A DNA stretch of 64,000 bases from Bifidobacterium bombi DSM 19703 (lineage in GTDB: Bacteria > Actinomycetota > Actinomycetes > Actinomycetales > Bifidobacteriaceae), in the NCBI RefSeq assembly GCF_000737845.1, contig NZ_ATLK01000001.1, forward strand, positions 372,001 through 436,000. Direction: 5' to 3'. A program made the position numbers and the translations under genes. Position 1 is the stretch's first letter, and each line of letters begins with the position of its first letter. This document shows positions 44,550 to 53,979 of the stretch, in pieces. The notes under the pieces are model-generated. The model saw nothing but the letters and a program-made list of their open reading frames with translations. It was not told the DNA's origin and ran no database searches.

Positions 44550-46049
44550 ATGGAAGACTTGTCGAACACGATTCTAGAAGGCTTGGATGAGTCCCAACGC
44601 CTCGCAGCCACGACGCTGCATGGACCAGTGCGTATCATCGCCGGTGCGGGCGCCGGGAAGACTCGCACGGTGACGCGCCGCATCGCTTACGGCTGCGCCA
44701 CAGGCCAGTTCGATCCGGTACGTGTGCTCGCCGTGACTTTCTCCGTCAAGGCCGCAGCACAGATGCGTTCGCGATTGGATGCGCTCGGTGTGGCGCACGG
44801 CGTGCGGGCGGCGACGTTTCATTCCGAGGCACTGCGGCAGTTGCGCGCTTCATGGGGGATCATCAGCGATTCGCCGTTTCCTCATGTGGTTTCCGATGTA
44901 GGTGCGATCATGCAGCAGGTGGTCAATCGGTTCGACGATCACGATCGTTTTGGTGACGGCGATATCCGTGACATCGTAGCGGAGATTAACTGGGCGAAGG
45001 TCTCACTCGTGACACCCGAGGATTATCAGCGTGTATGCTCCGCATATCACCGAGTGCCGCCGGCAGGACTCTCTCCGGGGCGATTCGCTGACATATACGT
45101 CGCATACGAACAGGAAAAAAGCGCCAGAGGCGAGATGGATTTCAACGACATCCTGCTCATGGACTGCCATGTGCTCACCGATTTTCCGGAGGCCGCCGGT
45201 CCGATACGGTCCGCAGTCGGTCACCTCACGGTCGATGAGTACCAGGACGTGTCGGCGTTGCAGCATCTGCTGATGACACTATGGCTTGACGGCAACCGAG
45301 ACATCTGTGTCGTAGGCGATCCCGCTCAGACGATTTATTCTTTCGCAGGTGCCAACAGCTACTATCTTCTGCGATTCGACGAGGAGTTCGCCCCGCTGTG
45401 TGCGAACGTCGAACTCGGACGTGACTACCGGTCCACGCCGCAGGTCGTGGCAATAGCCAACACCGTGCTTTCCCATTCCCCGATGCGTGCCGACTACCTC
45501 AGGCTTTCCGCGGTAAGAGATGACGGGGTGCGCGTGGAGCGTAGGGTTTATGATAACGATGACGAAGAGGCTCGCGCCGTGGCCAGCCGCATTGTGAAGC
45601 TGATCAGGCAGGGAGCGGATATCTCGGATTGTGCTGTGCTTACCCGGGTGAATTCCCAACATGCCAAAGTCTGCCGTGCCCTGCGCGCCGAGGGGTTGCG
45701 TTACCGGTTAAGGCGTGATGCCGGCCTGGGGGCTGTCGGTGGGGTGCTTGAGGATACGAACGAATCAAGGCGCGAAGCACTGGAGGCGCTGGGTCTGCGG
45801 GCCGCAGGCGCGGTAAGCGTTTCCACCATCCATGCCTCGAAAGGCTTGGAGTTCAAGCATGTGTTTCTCATAGGATGCTCGGAGGGGCTCATTCCATTCG
45901 GTTCGCCGGGTCCGGGCAATGTCCTCGAAGAAGAACGCAGACTCCTGTATGTGGGCGTCACCCGCGCCGAGGACACGTTGCATATCTCATACGCCCGTGC
46001 TCAGGACGAGACAAGATCGTTCCGACGTTCGCCCAGCAGGTTTTTGTAA
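44550..46049 (+). CDS. UvrD/PcrA-type superfamily 1 helicase, short form
   Basis: A 3'-5' DNA helicase of 499 residues for DNA repair. Motif I is GAGAGKT (about 27-33), motif II VDEYQD (about 228), motif III GDPAQTIYSFAGA, motif V VSTIHASKGLEF (about 425) and motif VI LLYVGVTRAED. It lacks the C-terminal extension (about 200 residues with an HRDC domain) of mycobacterial UvrD2, though the neighbourhood resembles that gene's. The 2B domain also appears short. The ATG at 44550 starts the family and matches the leaderless promoter. Confidence 0.93.
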   Translation: MEDLSNTILEGLDESQRLAATTLHGPVRIIAGAGAGKTRTVTRRIAYGCATGQFDPVRVLAVTFSVKAAAQMRSRLDALGVAHGVRAATFHSEALRQLRASWGIISDSPFPHVVSDVGAIMQQVVNRFDDHDRFGDGDIRDIVAEINWAKVSLVTPEDYQRVCSAYHRVPPAGLSPGRFADIYVAYEQEKSARGEMDFNDILLMDCHVLTDFPEAAGPIRSAVGHLTVDEYQDVSALQHLLMTLWLDGNRDICVVGDPAQTIYSFAGANSYYLLRFDEEFAPLCANVELGRDYRSTPQVVAIANTVLSHSPMRADYLRLSAVRDDGVRVERRVYDNDDEEARAVASRIVKLIRQGADISDCAVLTRVNSQHAKVCRALRAEGLRYRLRRDAGLGAVGGVLEDTNESRREALEALGLRAAGAVSVSTIHASKGLEFKHVFLIGCSEGLIPFGSPGPGNVLEEERRLLYVGVTRAEDTLHISYARAQDETRSFRRSPSRFL

Positions 46050-46179
46050 AGGCCGCGCGGACGGTTGGCCTGTTCAAAGCGCCCGTTCTTGGTTTCGTCC
46101 GCATGCCTCGGATGGTCGTTGCATCTCAGGCTTTTCGCAGCTGATCCGGATGTACCGATGCGTGCAGGTGCCGCAGAGA

Positions 46180-47778
46180 TCACCGACCGGTATCGTCGTT
46201 TGTCTCTTCGGGTGATCCGTCATCATGGCCCTGCTCTTCCTCCAGTAGTCTGTCGAGTTCGGCATCCCAATCTATGGCTGAGGGGTCATGATGCGCCGTT
46301 TCGTCGTTCCCGCTGGTGGGATTCTTCGCATCTGACTGTGAATCCGAAGCGTCGGCATCCGTTTCATCGTGCCCTGTCATATCGGACCTTGCAGCAGCGG
46401 CCTCGTCCTGTGGAACTTCTGGCTGCTCGAATTGCCCTGATGCGGGGCTCGGGCTCTTCACTTCAGGGCCATCTGCGAGACTTGGCAACAGATCGGGATG
46501 TCCCCATTTCTCATCCCGGGCCTGAATGCCATCGAGGGAGCCTATCCGCTCCCAAAGAGCCGCCGCTTCACGCATCCTCTTGGGTCTAAGTTCCAGGCCG
46601 ATGAGGGATTTGAACGTCTGTTCCGCCGGGCCTCCGGTGGCCCATTGGCGTCGTGTCATCTCACGCAATTGTTCGATATGGGGAACGTGCGCCATGCCGG
46701 CCTTCCACGTCACCGCGTCGACCCACCCTTCAACCAGGGCCATCAACGTTTCCAGCGCGTGCAGCGCCTCGGTCTGTTCCGGTGTGTCGGGAATGGCGAC
46801 TTTCGTGATATCGACGGCACCGGAGATGGACTCGGGGTCCATGGTGGCGGCATCGCGCAACTGTTCCTCGACGGCGTCAAGATCGATGTTGACGCCTCTG
46901 GCGTATTTGCCTATGAGTGCCTCGAACCTAGGCATCAGCCACGGCACGTTTGCGAACAGTCTGGCGTGTGCAACCTCCTGCAAAGCGAGATACGAAAGAA
47001 CCTCGCTGGTTTCCAAGTTCAACGATTTAGCATATTCGATTGCGTTTTGTGCGATCAGACCTCCGGCGGGGTTCTTGCCGAAGGCGATGCCTTGGTCAAA
47101 ACTTCCCCTGACCTCATGTGAAAGCACGCCGGCCGCATGCCCAAGCTGCATGGAGAATGCCGTAGTGCCGAGTAGTTTGATGATGCTGGAGGGACTCTTC
47201 ATACCGTCAGGAAGTGAGATGGGTATCGGACCGGCGAATATGCCTGATATTTCCGTGTCTCCGAAGCGTTCGGAAAGGACGGCCGCCAAAGCCTCGTTCG
47301 TGGACCTCGCTACGGGAAGGGCGAATTTCGCCCATGAGTCGAGCGTGTCATTGACCCAGTCGGCACGCGTGAACACCTTACCTTCGCCTGGAGCAGGGTT
47401 GATGCCGCATGCAGAATCGAGCCAAAGATTGGCTTCGGTCATTGCCTGGCGGACGGCTGCGCCAGTCGTGGCGTTCACGGATTTCTCGCTGGTTTCGTCG
47501 TTGGCCTGTGAAAGCGCAATCGACGAAGCAATATCCAGATTGACCGCTTCGTTTTGGCCGCCATCCCCATTGCCTTGTGTCTGGTTCATCGCATTAGCGG
47601 TGAATGCTTTCATTATGGCCTGTACTTCGCTGGGTTTGGGGAGTTGCGAGACATCCGAACCAAACAACTGATCCTTGATCATATCGGGCATGGCCTGAAT
47701 CTGGTTCCACGCCATCTCACCCTGTATTTGGCCGAAGCAGTCAATCAGCCATTGGTGTATCGCGTTTTCGTCCATCAT
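46180..47778 (-). CDS. DUF2342 (zinc-metallopeptidase-like) family protein
   Basis: A 532-residue cytoplasmic protein of an actinobacterial family thought to be zincin-like. The core has SIIKLLGTTAFSMQLGHAAG, GIAFGKNPAGGLIAQNA and LALQEVAHARLF, where EVAH stands at the family's putative zinc helix. Residues about 430-532 are Asp/Glu/Ser-rich and probably disordered. I start at the ATG at 47778 (or 47775), where GGAAGG lies 5-8 nt upstream and the family begins (DENAIHQWLIDCFGQIQGEM); the frame extends to 48009 but that part overlaps the divergent protease gene. Activity is inferred from family only. Confidence 0.87.
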   Translation of the reverse strand: MMDENAIHQWLIDCFGQIQGEMAWNQIQAMPDMIKDQLFGSDVSQLPKPSEVQAIMKAFTANAMNQTQGNGDGGQNEAVNLDIASSIALSQANDETSEKSVNATTGAAVRQAMTEANLWLDSACGINPAPGEGKVFTRADWVNDTLDSWAKFALPVARSTNEALAAVLSERFGDTEISGIFAGPIPISLPDGMKSPSSIIKLLGTTAFSMQLGHAAGVLSHEVRGSFDQGIAFGKNPAGGLIAQNAIEYAKSLNLETSEVLSYLALQEVAHARLFANVPWLMPRFEALIGKYARGVNIDLDAVEEQLRDAATMDPESISGAVDITKVAIPDTPEQTEALHALETLMALVEGWVDAVTWKAGMAHVPHIEQLREMTRRQWATGGPAEQTFKSLIGLELRPKRMREAAALWERIGSLDGIQARDEKWGHPDLLPSLADGPEVKSPSPASGQFEQPEVPQDEAAAARSDMTGHDETDADASDSQSDAKNPTSGNDETAHHDPSAIDWDAELDRLLEEEQGHDDGSPEETNDDTGR

Positions 47779-47912
47779 TCCAGCCTTCCAGTAGTGCCAT
47801 TTTCTCGCGTTGTGCGTGCAACAGGGCATCAAATCGGTATGCAACCTATGCTCTAAGAACCATGATATTTGTTTCCATGGTCTTCCGCCATGCTTTCGCA
47901 CCAGGCGCATAG

Positions 47913-47923
47913 TATAGTGTTCC
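47913..47923 (+). promoter_or_regulatory. Leaderless promoter -10 of the Lon-domain protease gene
   Basis: TATAGT (47913-47918), with an overlapping TAGTAT (47910-47915), lies 5-8 nt before GTG 47924 and ATG 47927. No ribosome site is present. Confidence 0.5.
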
Positions 47924-48829
47924 GTGATGAAAGAAGCGAAAAAATCGCGCGTTGACGGCGGCCGATCAGGAGCTGCGCCGTATCTCGGTCGATGCGGTCT
48001 CGCGAACAAGGAGAGGTTCGACTCGAGGTGGTTCCTGGCATGTCACTTCACCGGTATTGTATGTGTCTTGTTATGCCTCTTGTCACTTGTGCTTCCTAGC
48101 CCGTATGTTATCGAGACGGCTGGTCCCACCCAAGACGTTCTCGGAACGGTCGATGGCAAACCTGTCATCAGAATACGAGGTGTCAGGCACTACGATCATG
48201 GTCATGGGCGCCTTCTGCTTCTTACCGTCAGTGCACGAGGCGTTCCGGGTTATGAAGCCTCGCTTGCGGACACCGTTCCTGCGGTCCTAGACCCGGAGCA
48301 AGAGGTATTGCCCAGCGAGGCCGTGTTCACTCCTGGACAGAGCGCCGATGAATACTCGAAGAAATCATCCAACCAGATGAAGCAATCCCAGGATTCCTCC
48401 GTGGCTGCCGCACTCGCGTTCTCGAAAAAGCACGGCACCGATGTCTCCGACGCTGAAATCAGCGTCCACATGGACGGTGTCGGAGGCCCGTCGGCCGGTA
48501 TGATGTACTCCTTGGGAATCATCGACAAACTCACCGCGATCGATGAGACCGGCGGAAATGTCATAGCCGGCACCGGCACAATGAGTGCTTCTGGTAAAGT
48601 CGGAGCCATTGGCGGCATCCGGTTGAAAATGATTGGTGCCAGACGTGATGGCGCCACCTGGTTCCTGGCACCACGTTCGAATTGCGGTGAGGTGGTCGGT
48701 CATGTTCCTTCTGGATTGCGGGATGTGGCGGTTGACGACCTTGATGGAGCCTATGCTGCGTTGAAGGCGATCGGTGAAGGGAAGGGCGGCTCGTTGCCCC
48801 ATTGCCGGGTAGCAGATAATAGGTCTTAG
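47924..48829 (+). CDS. Membrane-anchored Lon-domain (S16) serine protease without PDZ domain
   Basis: A 301-residue protein related to YlbL. A basic tail of about 35 residues and one helix (FTGIVCVLLCLLSLVLP) anchor it. The C-terminal S16 domain has the catalytic Ser in GGPSAGMMYSLG and Lys in GGIRLKMIGARR. Homologs such as Bacillus YlbL have a PDZ domain of about 80 residues between helix and protease; here about 100 residues join them and no PDZ motif is visible. It is divergent from the DUF2342 gene, as in other actinobacteria. Start is GTG 47924 or ATG 47927. Confidence 0.88.
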   Translation: MMKEAKKSRVDGGRSGAAPYLGRCGLANKERFDSRWFLACHFTGIVCVLLCLLSLVLPSPYVIETAGPTQDVLGTVDGKPVIRIRGVRHYDHGHGRLLLLTVSARGVPGYEASLADTVPAVLDPEQEVLPSEAVFTPGQSADEYSKKSSNQMKQSQDSSVAAALAFSKKHGTDVSDAEISVHMDGVGGPSAGMMYSLGIIDKLTAIDETGGNVIAGTGTMSASGKVGAIGGIRLKMIGARRDGATWFLAPRSNCGEVVGHVPSGLRDVAVDDLDGAYAALKAIGEGKGGSLPHCRVADNRS

Positions 48830-48836
48830 GGGCGCT

Positions 48837-48864
48837 TTGCTCTGTTCGCCGGCTTTGTTATAGT
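48837..48864 (+). promoter_or_regulatory. Leaderless promoter of the DUF3052 gene
   Basis: A -35 TTGCTC (48837-48842), 16-bp spacer and -10 TATAGT (48859-48864) end 6 nt before the GTG at 48871. Confidence 0.6.
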
Positions 48865-48870
48865 GTACTT

Positions 48871-49287
48871 GTGAATGAAACGGCATCTCAAAACGCTGAA
48901 GAATTCGGTTTTCGCTCAGGCGACGTCGTCCAGGAATGGCTGTGGGACGATGATGTGGACGATTCCGTCCGCCAGAAAATCGAAGGTTTGACCGGCCAGG
49001 ACCTGGTCGACGAGGATTACGGATCGGCTGTTGACGGGGTCATCATCTGGTGGCGCGATGGAGACGACGAAGACGCTTTGGCGGACACTATCATGGATGC
49101 CTCTGCCATCCTCGAAAAGGGTGCACCGATTTGGGTCATCACTCCGAAGCCGCGTCGTTCAGGCGCTGCAAGCCCCAACGTCATACCTTCCGCCGCCAAG
49201 ACGGCGGGTATGAATGCTGCCACGCCGTTGACAGTGGCAGATGACTGGAACGGCGTTAGGTTGCGACCGTTCGGTTCAGGACGCTGA
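48871..49287 (+). CDS. DUF3052 family protein
   Basis: A 138-residue acidic actinobacterial protein of unknown function. It has the family's FGFRSGDVVQEWLWDDDVD start and PIWVITPKPRR core; the end is Ala/Pro-rich. The GTG at 48871 lacks a ribosome site and follows a leaderless promoter. It is 41 bp from the Lon-domain protease gene but has its own promoter. Confidence 0.88.
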   Translation: MNETASQNAEEFGFRSGDVVQEWLWDDDVDDSVRQKIEGLTGQDLVDEDYGSAVDGVIIWWRDGDDEDALADTIMDASAILEKGAPIWVITPKPRRSGAASPNVIPSAAKTAGMNAATPLTVADDWNGVRLRPFGSGR

Positions 49288-49506
49288 AGTCGGTTCGCTC
49301 TCTGAGCTTGGGCGGGTCTGTTTCGCATCTTCACCGAAGGATTCCGCGTAGGCATGATTCTAAGCCGGAATGCGTATACCGCTTGTTCGATGGATGAAGC
49401 ATTGGCTCCGTCTTGTGCGGTTCTGCGGGCTCGACGTCGGTTCGATGCGTTGACGGGTAGTGTATGGATATAGCGTCGGAATGCCTGGTTCAAAGAGACT
49501 GAATGA

Positions 49507-49582
<76 letters not shown>

Positions 49583-49727
49583 GTCGAAGAACAATCACAT
49601 ACTGTAGCGCATCGTGCGGCCAAGGCGGGTCATGTGGTGTCGCGGGCAGCGCGATTCATGTGTCTCTCAGAGTCGTAACGCTCGCGTAGGCTGGTTGGCA
49701 TAACAGGAAATCATAAGGAGCAGGGAC

Positions 49728-51338
49728 ATGACCCAAACGAAAAAGGAAAGTCAGAAGCTGCCAAGATTTGAGCGTGTGGGTAAGCATAGGCGTGGGTACG
49801 CCACCGATCAGGTGGATGCCTTTCTTGAGAACGCACACGCCAAATACGACGCCCAGGATATGTCACTGAAACTTGAAGACATCCAGAACGCCGCCTTTCG
49901 TTTGGTGAAAGATGGCTACATGATAGGCCAGGTCGATGCCGCTTTGGATCGATTGGCTCAAGCGGTGTCCGACCGTCAGACGGTGTATGAACTTAGCGCA
50001 AATGGGAGCGAGGCTTGGAGGGCGCGCACCGATTCGCTGTATCATGGGTTGGCTGAACACACCCAACGGGCCGCGAAGCAGCGTTTCGCGCGTGGAAAGA
50101 ACAGGAAGCCATCCTATTGCATCAAACAGGTGGATCAACTTGTTGACATGATCATGGACAAGGCACGCATGGAACTGGGCATTACTCCTTGGAACGAAAA
50201 GGAGGCCAAGAAGCTTGCCGATGTCAATGCGGTAAGGGTGTCCAATTCGATTTTCACCCAGAAGAAGGGCGCGCGTGGTTATGACGAGCGTCAGGTCGAT
50301 TATTATCTTGCGTGTTGTTCTGACCTGCTCAATCGTATGGAGTCGTACGAGCGTCTTCAAGACAGCGTTCCGCAGGAGGACGATTCCGCCTCCACGCAAC
50401 TGTCCGTGCAGGGCGATGCCCAAGGAACCCGCACCGGTGTCCGCAGTGAGCAGCCGATCGTCGGGCTCAATTCCGGCTCCTCGGTTCCGGTGCCGCCGTT
50501 GTTCCCCGGCAACATTACGGTTCCGTATGCCAAAAGCTCCGTTTCCGGCGATGACGAACCTATTTCCTTTGCTCCCGAGCGTGATGACGCGGATGCGAAC
50601 GCACATGACGAAGCCTCTTCCGACGGAGACATCTCGTTTTCGGATGTGCATGAGGAAGAACGGGCGGTGTTCAATTCCGCAGGAAACGAGGACAACCCCG
50701 TCAAACCGGTAGCTTCGGTCAAAACAGCAGACCATGCCCATCGGATGAACTCGTCGGCGCCAGTAGATCGGACGACTTTCACTGATTCCACTAAGTCGGT
50801 CAGTACGGTCACTCCACCGTCAGCTCCAACCGGTTCCGCCCGGCCGATGAATCCTTTGTCTCCGCTCGAGACGGATTTGAACCGCTCTGCGGATGCGGTC
50901 GAGCAGGGGACGGCTCAGGCTGCGCAGTCCGATGAACATGGTCAACGGGATTTCAGTGCCGAAGAGTCGTCCGAGGGGAACTCCTCATTAGCCGCCTTGG
51001 CGCAGACAACCGAAGAAAAAGCCGAACCGTCCGCACATACTGATGTTTCGCACATCTTCGATGCGGGTAAGACCTCGGCTGATGCTGGTTCTCATTCGGC
51101 CAGCGAGAAAAGCAAGGATGAGGATTCTACGGACACAGAGGTATTCAAGCCCGCGTTGCCGCAACTGGAAGTTCCGGAGCAGGCAGGCGGTTTCGGACCT
51201 TCATCAGGACATACCGAAGAAGTGCCGTCTTTCGTCGATGTGGATGACTGGTTGTTTGTGCCGCATGACGATGAGTTGGGGATACCGAATCTGAGCTTCC
51301 CTGATCTTGATGACGATGACGACCAGCATAAGGAATAA
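49728..51338 (+). CDS. DivIVA-like protein with four QVD motifs and a long acidic tail
   Basis: A 536-residue cytoplasmic protein. The first 200 residues contain four copies of the DivIVA-type GYxxxQVD motif: GYATDQVD (23-30), GYMIGQVD (63-70), SYCIKQVD (129-136) and GYDERQVD (184-191). DivIVA proteins normally show one such crossed-loop element that binds curved membrane. Residues about 210-536 are Ser/Asp/Glu-rich, without heptads I could see, and probably disordered. The ATG at 49728 has AAGGAG 8 nt upstream. A role in cell pole or division organisation is inferred. Confidence 0.82.
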   Translation: MTQTKKESQKLPRFERVGKHRRGYATDQVDAFLENAHAKYDAQDMSLKLEDIQNAAFRLVKDGYMIGQVDAALDRLAQAVSDRQTVYELSANGSEAWRARTDSLYHGLAEHTQRAAKQRFARGKNRKPSYCIKQVDQLVDMIMDKARMELGITPWNEKEAKKLADVNAVRVSNSIFTQKKGARGYDERQVDYYLACCSDLLNRMESYERLQDSVPQEDDSASTQLSVQGDAQGTRTGVRSEQPIVGLNSGSSVPVPPLFPGNITVPYAKSSVSGDDEPISFAPERDDADANAHDEASSDGDISFSDVHEEERAVFNSAGNEDNPVKPVASVKTADHAHRMNSSAPVDRTTFTDSTKSVSTVTPPSAPTGSARPMNPLSPLETDLNRSADAVEQGTAQAAQSDEHGQRDFSAEESSEGNSSLAALAQTTEEKAEPSAHTDVSHIFDAGKTSADAGSHSASEKSKDEDSTDTEVFKPALPQLEVPEQAGGFGPSSGHTEEVPSFVDVDDWLFVPHDDELGIPNLSFPDLDDDDDQHKE

Positions 51339-51429
51339 AAAAGCAGGGTCTCCTCGGTGACTTAGTCACGTCGTCGGTGACAGAAGCGGGGAGGCCGGCG
51401 GATGCTTCTGTGCGGATGCGTCTTGCCGG

Positions 51430-53208
51430 ATGACGCAAACAGGTTTTCGAATGGATACAAGGCAACAGGAAAGCAATACGAACGGGAAGGCGGATCAGCG
51501 TGTTTCGCAGTCGGCGTGGTTTGGCCGACGGATCGTTTCGACGCTACCCGTGTTCGTGATACTTCTTGGACTGTTGGTTTCTATATCCGGTCTGACGCTG
51601 GTGCCATGGAAGACGGATCCCACGAATCAGAGAATCGAGACACTTTCGCGCAACACCGACGTCACTTTCGACAACCCGCGAGGCGTCCGACTTGCCAGAC
51701 TGGGTGACGACACGGTCCGAAGCAGGCATATTACCGTCGATGCCAGGCGCCCATCCACGGGCGAGGTCCAGCATATACGGGTCAACATTCGTGAGCCACA
51801 GGTTGCGCAGTCATCGAACGTGTCGGCTTCACCGAAGCTGCCGGCAGTGGTGTTCATGCATGGAGCGGGTTACGGGACCTGTGATGATTCGTTCGGTGAC
51901 GTCGCAGAGGATTTCTCATCCGCCGGGTTCGTGACGGCGGTCCTTGATAAGCCTGTGTGGTCGACAAACGACCTGACACGCGATTATCCGGCTTCAGCGA
52001 AAGCATATGGACAGGTCGTCGATTATCTACGTTCCCTACCTGAAGTCGACCCGGGGAATGTGGGTCTATACGCCACGTCGGAGAGTACATGGATATCACC
52101 GTATGTGATCAGGAACGACAAGCGGATCGCCTTCCAGATCCTGTTGAGCCCGATGGTCTATAAGCCCCGGCACTCCCTAGGCTTCTTTATAGCTCAGGAC
52201 TTTTCGCTTGTGGGAGCGAACCAAGGATATCAATCAATAGTCAGAAGACTGTTCCACATCGACAGCGACATGTTCGGGCTGTACAATCTCGATGTTCCGG
52301 TGGACCTTCCCGAAGCCTATGCCGTGCCGACCTTGGTCGCCTATGGCTCCAAAGACGTCATGACCGCCCAGGTCGATGATGTGCGTCACATCTATCGCTC
52401 CGCCCGTCAAGCAGGTAACACGAATGTGACCGTCCGAAGCTATCCTGTTGCCAATCATGTGCTTCGTTTGGGAGATGAAGCCGAGCTTGGCACCCCGCTC
52501 GCGGATCAATACGAGAAGGATGCGACGGATTGGGCTGTAGGCACCGTGGCGGGGCTGACACAAAGCAGCGAATCGGTAGCCGGCAAGACGCTGGAGCAGA
52601 GCATTGCTGTGCCTAAGGAACTTGAGCCTAATCGTGCGTTGACGATTTACGGCGTGGCGCTGCATGGGTGCATGCTAGCGACGCTGTTGGTGGCGATTCT
52701 CATGTGCGTCGCAGCACTTGTCATGAAAGTGTTGCGTCTGCTTCATTCAGACAAACGACCGGTATTCGGTTTGCTCAATGGTTTCGCCGGCGCGTTGCTG
52801 GCGATCTCCATCACCACGATTTGCACTTTGGCACTGTTCGTCGCCGGCCTCGGACAGGTTATTCTGGCGGTCGTCAGGCTCGTCTGGGGTGGGGCGCCGA
52901 CTGAGAATCCGGGTGTGATGAATTGGAGCTGGCCCGTCATACAGGTGGCCGGAACGGCGATCGTTTGGGCATGGGCCGATGTCGTGGTGCGTCTTGTGGA
53001 GTTGGCCCGGTCCAGGCGCATCCGTCTTCCGCATTTGCCTACGGGCGCGAGCTGGGGAGATGACGGGTCGGTTCCTCGGTGGAAGGAAGACGGACGAGGC
53101 CCGGTGCTTGCCACCACCATGTTTGGGCGTGTTGTTTTTTGGTTCGTAGCCGCGGCTATGTTCCAAGTTTTGCTCTTCTTTGCATTCTGGGGCATTTTCG
53201 TATACTGA
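51430..53208 (+). CDS. Membrane-anchored alpha/beta hydrolase with C-terminal helices
   Basis: A 592-residue membrane protein. A helix near residues 38-56 (LPVFVILLGLLVSISGL) precedes an extracytoplasmic alpha/beta hydrolase domain: FMHGAGYG (oxyanion strand, about 143), the nucleophile elbow YATSEST (about 218; Ala and Ser replace the usual glycines), AYGSKDVM and NHVLRLG (His, about 340). The last 180 residues hold about four helices. The substrate is unknown; a lipid or cell envelope ester is likely. Start is ATG 51430 or 51451, with no decisive ribosome site. recO follows at 42 bp. Confidence 0.82.
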   Translation: MTQTGFRMDTRQQESNTNGKADQRVSQSAWFGRRIVSTLPVFVILLGLLVSISGLTLVPWKTDPTNQRIETLSRNTDVTFDNPRGVRLARLGDDTVRSRHITVDARRPSTGEVQHIRVNIREPQVAQSSNVSASPKLPAVVFMHGAGYGTCDDSFGDVAEDFSSAGFVTAVLDKPVWSTNDLTRDYPASAKAYGQVVDYLRSLPEVDPGNVGLYATSESTWISPYVIRNDKRIAFQILLSPMVYKPRHSLGFFIAQDFSLVGANQGYQSIVRRLFHIDSDMFGLYNLDVPVDLPEAYAVPTLVAYGSKDVMTAQVDDVRHIYRSARQAGNTNVTVRSYPVANHVLRLGDEAELGTPLADQYEKDATDWAVGTVAGLTQSSESVAGKTLEQSIAVPKELEPNRALTIYGVALHGCMLATLLVAILMCVAALVMKVLRLLHSDKRPVFGLLNGFAGALLAISITTICTLALFVAGLGQVILAVVRLVWGGAPTENPGVMNWSWPVIQVAGTAIVWAWADVVVRLVELARSRRIRLPHLPTGASWGDDGSVPRWKEDGRGPVLATTMFGRVVFWFVAAAMFQVLLFFAFWGIFVY

Positions 53209-53250
53209 TGACTACTGCTTTTTGGCGGGTTTGGGTAAGGAGGTGTGCAT

Positions 53251-53973
53251 ATGGCTTTGTTCCGTGATGAGGGTATCGTCCTGCGTACCGTCAAGCTGGG
53301 GGAAGCTGATCGCATCGTGACACTACTCACCCGAGGGCATGGCAAGGTAAGGGCAGTGGCCAAAGGTGTGCGAAGGGTCAAATCTCGGTTCGGCAGCCGA
53401 GTGGAACCTTTTATGCGCTGCAACATGCTCATTGCCGGCGGCCGATCGCTTGATGTCATTTCACAAGCGGCGCTCATCGCACCGTATGGTGGACCAATCT
53501 GCGCGGATTATGCGGCTTATGAGGCGGCCAGCATGATGGTGGAGACCATCGACAAACTGGTCTCCACTGAACATGAGCCGGTCGGCGCCCAGTATATGCT
53601 GCTGGTTTCGGCTTTGCACTCGTTGGCTTCACACAAGCACGGCGCACAGGTCATTGGAAATTCATACGTTATGAGGTCCTTGGCTCTTGCCGGATGGAAG
53701 CCGCGTACGGATTCCTGCGTGGTCTGCATGCGTCGCGATGGGCTGGATTATTTTTCCGTCGCTGCCGGCGGCGTGATGTGTGTTGACGATCATACGCCTG
53801 ACTCCCGGTACATTACGCTGGATGAGCGTGAACGGTTGCAAGCCCTGATAGATGGTGACTGGAAGGTACTCGATGGTGCGGCGTTACCTGTGGGAACACG
53901 TCATCTTGTGGAGGAATGGTGCGAGTATTATCTGGAACGCCCGATTCGTTCCATGAAGCTGCAGGAGTCATAG
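53251..53973 (+). CDS. recO: DNA repair protein RecO
   Basis: Recombination mediator that helps load RecA with RecR. The 240-residue protein has the N-terminal OB fold (DEGIVLRTVKLGEADRIVTLL, then KVRAVAKGVRR), helical core and a C-terminal Cys cluster CVVCMRRDG near residue 150. The ATG at 53251 follows AAGGAGG by 7 nt, better than the GTG at 53245. uppS follows at 6-12 bp, the usual actinobacterial recO-uppS order. Confidence 0.95.
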   Translation: MALFRDEGIVLRTVKLGEADRIVTLLTRGHGKVRAVAKGVRRVKSRFGSRVEPFMRCNMLIAGGRSLDVISQAALIAPYGGPICADYAAYEAASMMVETIDKLVSTEHEPVGAQYMLLVSALHSLASHKHGAQVIGNSYVMRSLALAGWKPRTDSCVVCMRRDGLDYFSVAAGGVMCVDDHTPDSRYITLDERERLQALIDGDWKVLDGAALPVGTRHLVEEWCEYYLERPIRSMKLQES

Positions 53974-53979
53974 TACAGT

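Noticed and set aside
46526..47671. A 381-codon plus-strand open frame
   Set aside because: It is antisense to the DUF2342 gene and shows no ribosome site or domain.
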